NCBI RefSeq assembly: GCF_034044635.1
Contig: NZ_JAXCLX010000001.1
Coordinates: 2,046,001 to 2,110,000 of the forward strand
Source: Dongia rigui
Lineage (GTDB): Bacteria; Pseudomonadota; Alphaproteobacteria; Dongiales; Dongiaceae
Length of the DNA: 64,000 nt
Direction of reading: 5' to 3'
The notes below the pieces were generated by a model that worked only from the letters and a program-made list of their open reading frames with translations, was not told the origin of the DNA and searched no databases. Shown here piece by piece: positions 63,823 to 64,000 of the stretch (positions are counted from its first letter, which is position 1; each line of letters begins with the position of its first letter). The position numbers were made by a program, and so were the translations under genes.

Positions 63823-64000
63823 ATGGCACAGCGCAAACCGAATTTCGTCATTTTCATGCTCGACCAATTGGCGCCGCAATTCATGCCGAGCTACGGCCAC
63901 CCCGTCGTGAAGATGCCGGCGATGCAGGCCTTCGCCGACAAATCGGCGGTGTTCGACGCCGCCTATTGCAACTATCCGCTCTGCGCCCCGGCCCGCTATT
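63823..64000 (+). CDS. choline-sulfatase-like arylsulfatase (partial, right edge)
   Basis: The first 59 residues of a sulfatase. PNFVIFMLDQLAP supplies the metal-binding Asp and CNYPLCAPARY carries the Cys-x-Pro-x-Arg formylglycine motif (CAPAR). In alphaproteobacterial BetC (choline-O-sulfate hydrolysis to choline and sulfate) the N-terminus is of this type, so choline sulfatase is the first guess; another small aryl or alkyl sulfatase is possible. ATG 63823 follows GGGGAA. The gene continues past the window. A divergent LysR gene precedes it. Confidence 0.8.
   Translation, partial: MAQRKPNFVIFMLDQLAPQFMPSYGHPVVKMPAMQAFADKSAVFDAAYCNYPLCAPARY

Overview
This is GC-rich, gene-dense chromosomal DNA from an alphaproteobacterium. 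The hemE / ppsR-maf-aroE arrangement around a DnaA-box-bearing gap, the NAD-dependent fds formate dehydrogenase, the many chemoreceptors and short ABC operons, and the family of palindromic intergenic repeats all fit a Rhodospirillales-like, free-living heterotroph. That placement is inferred from gene content, not from a marker tree.

Layout. (1) 1-7190: end of a sensor kinase, a quinone oxidoreductase, ribB with an FMN riboswitch, ogt and hemE on the minus strand; then a 550-base gap with several DnaA boxes and GANTC sites; then ppsR-maf-aroE on the plus strand. This matches the conserved alphaproteobacterial chromosome-origin neighbourhood, so the gap is a strong oriC candidate. (2) 7183-12340: a TetR/MBL-fold divergent pair, an unknown membrane protein bracketed by two copies of a palindromic repeat, lepA and tRNA-Ser(GGA). 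(3) 12581-19620: four very small genes, a Tat-exported binding protein, a lipoprotein, unknown proteins, a possible PD-(D/E)XK protein with a DUF2239 partner, and a chrB-chrA chromate module; a perfect 14-base palindrome lies between the last two. (4) 19769-28729: katG, a chemoreceptor carrying PilZ and C-terminal sensory-like domains, a class III nucleotide cyclase and the cioAB (cydAB-type) oxidase. (5) 28765-37630: a lipoprotein, an SDR without its catalytic Tyr, an iron-sulfur (6-4) photolyase flanked by two PAS proteins, msrB, a LysR/aldo-keto reductase pair, a persulfide-dioxygenase-like MBL protein and another LysR. (6) 37772-43765: the complete fdsGBA-fdhD-fdsD operon. (7) 44561-61118: amide and peptide metabolism: two carbon-nitrogen hydrolases, an APH-like kinase, an S33 peptidase plus dppBCDF-dppA operon closed by a strong terminator, a Cache chemoreceptor, a pirin, a non-pyrrolysine MttB-family methyltransferase, an M55 D-aminopeptidase and a binding protein. 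(8) 61093-64000: a sterol-desaturase-type hydroxylase, a cysteine-free rhodanese-like protein, and a LysR regulator divergent from a choline-sulfatase-like gene that runs off the right edge.

How it fits together. The left end carries core replication-linked and cofactor genes, transcribed away from the origin on both sides. The rest is respiratory flexibility (formate oxidation, cyanide-insensitive oxidase), oxidative and metal stress (katG, msrB, photolyase, chromate) and scavenging of peptides, amides and quaternary amines, with chemoreceptors beside the transport genes. No integrase, transposase, phage module, CRISPR array or rRNA was seen. Two families of GC-rich palindromic repeats (five and four copies) fill many gaps. 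No obviously new system stands out; the most rewarding items are the origin, the chemoreceptor architecture, the tiny-gene cassette beside the tRNA, several enzyme relatives missing catalytic residues, and a set of clean candidate operators.
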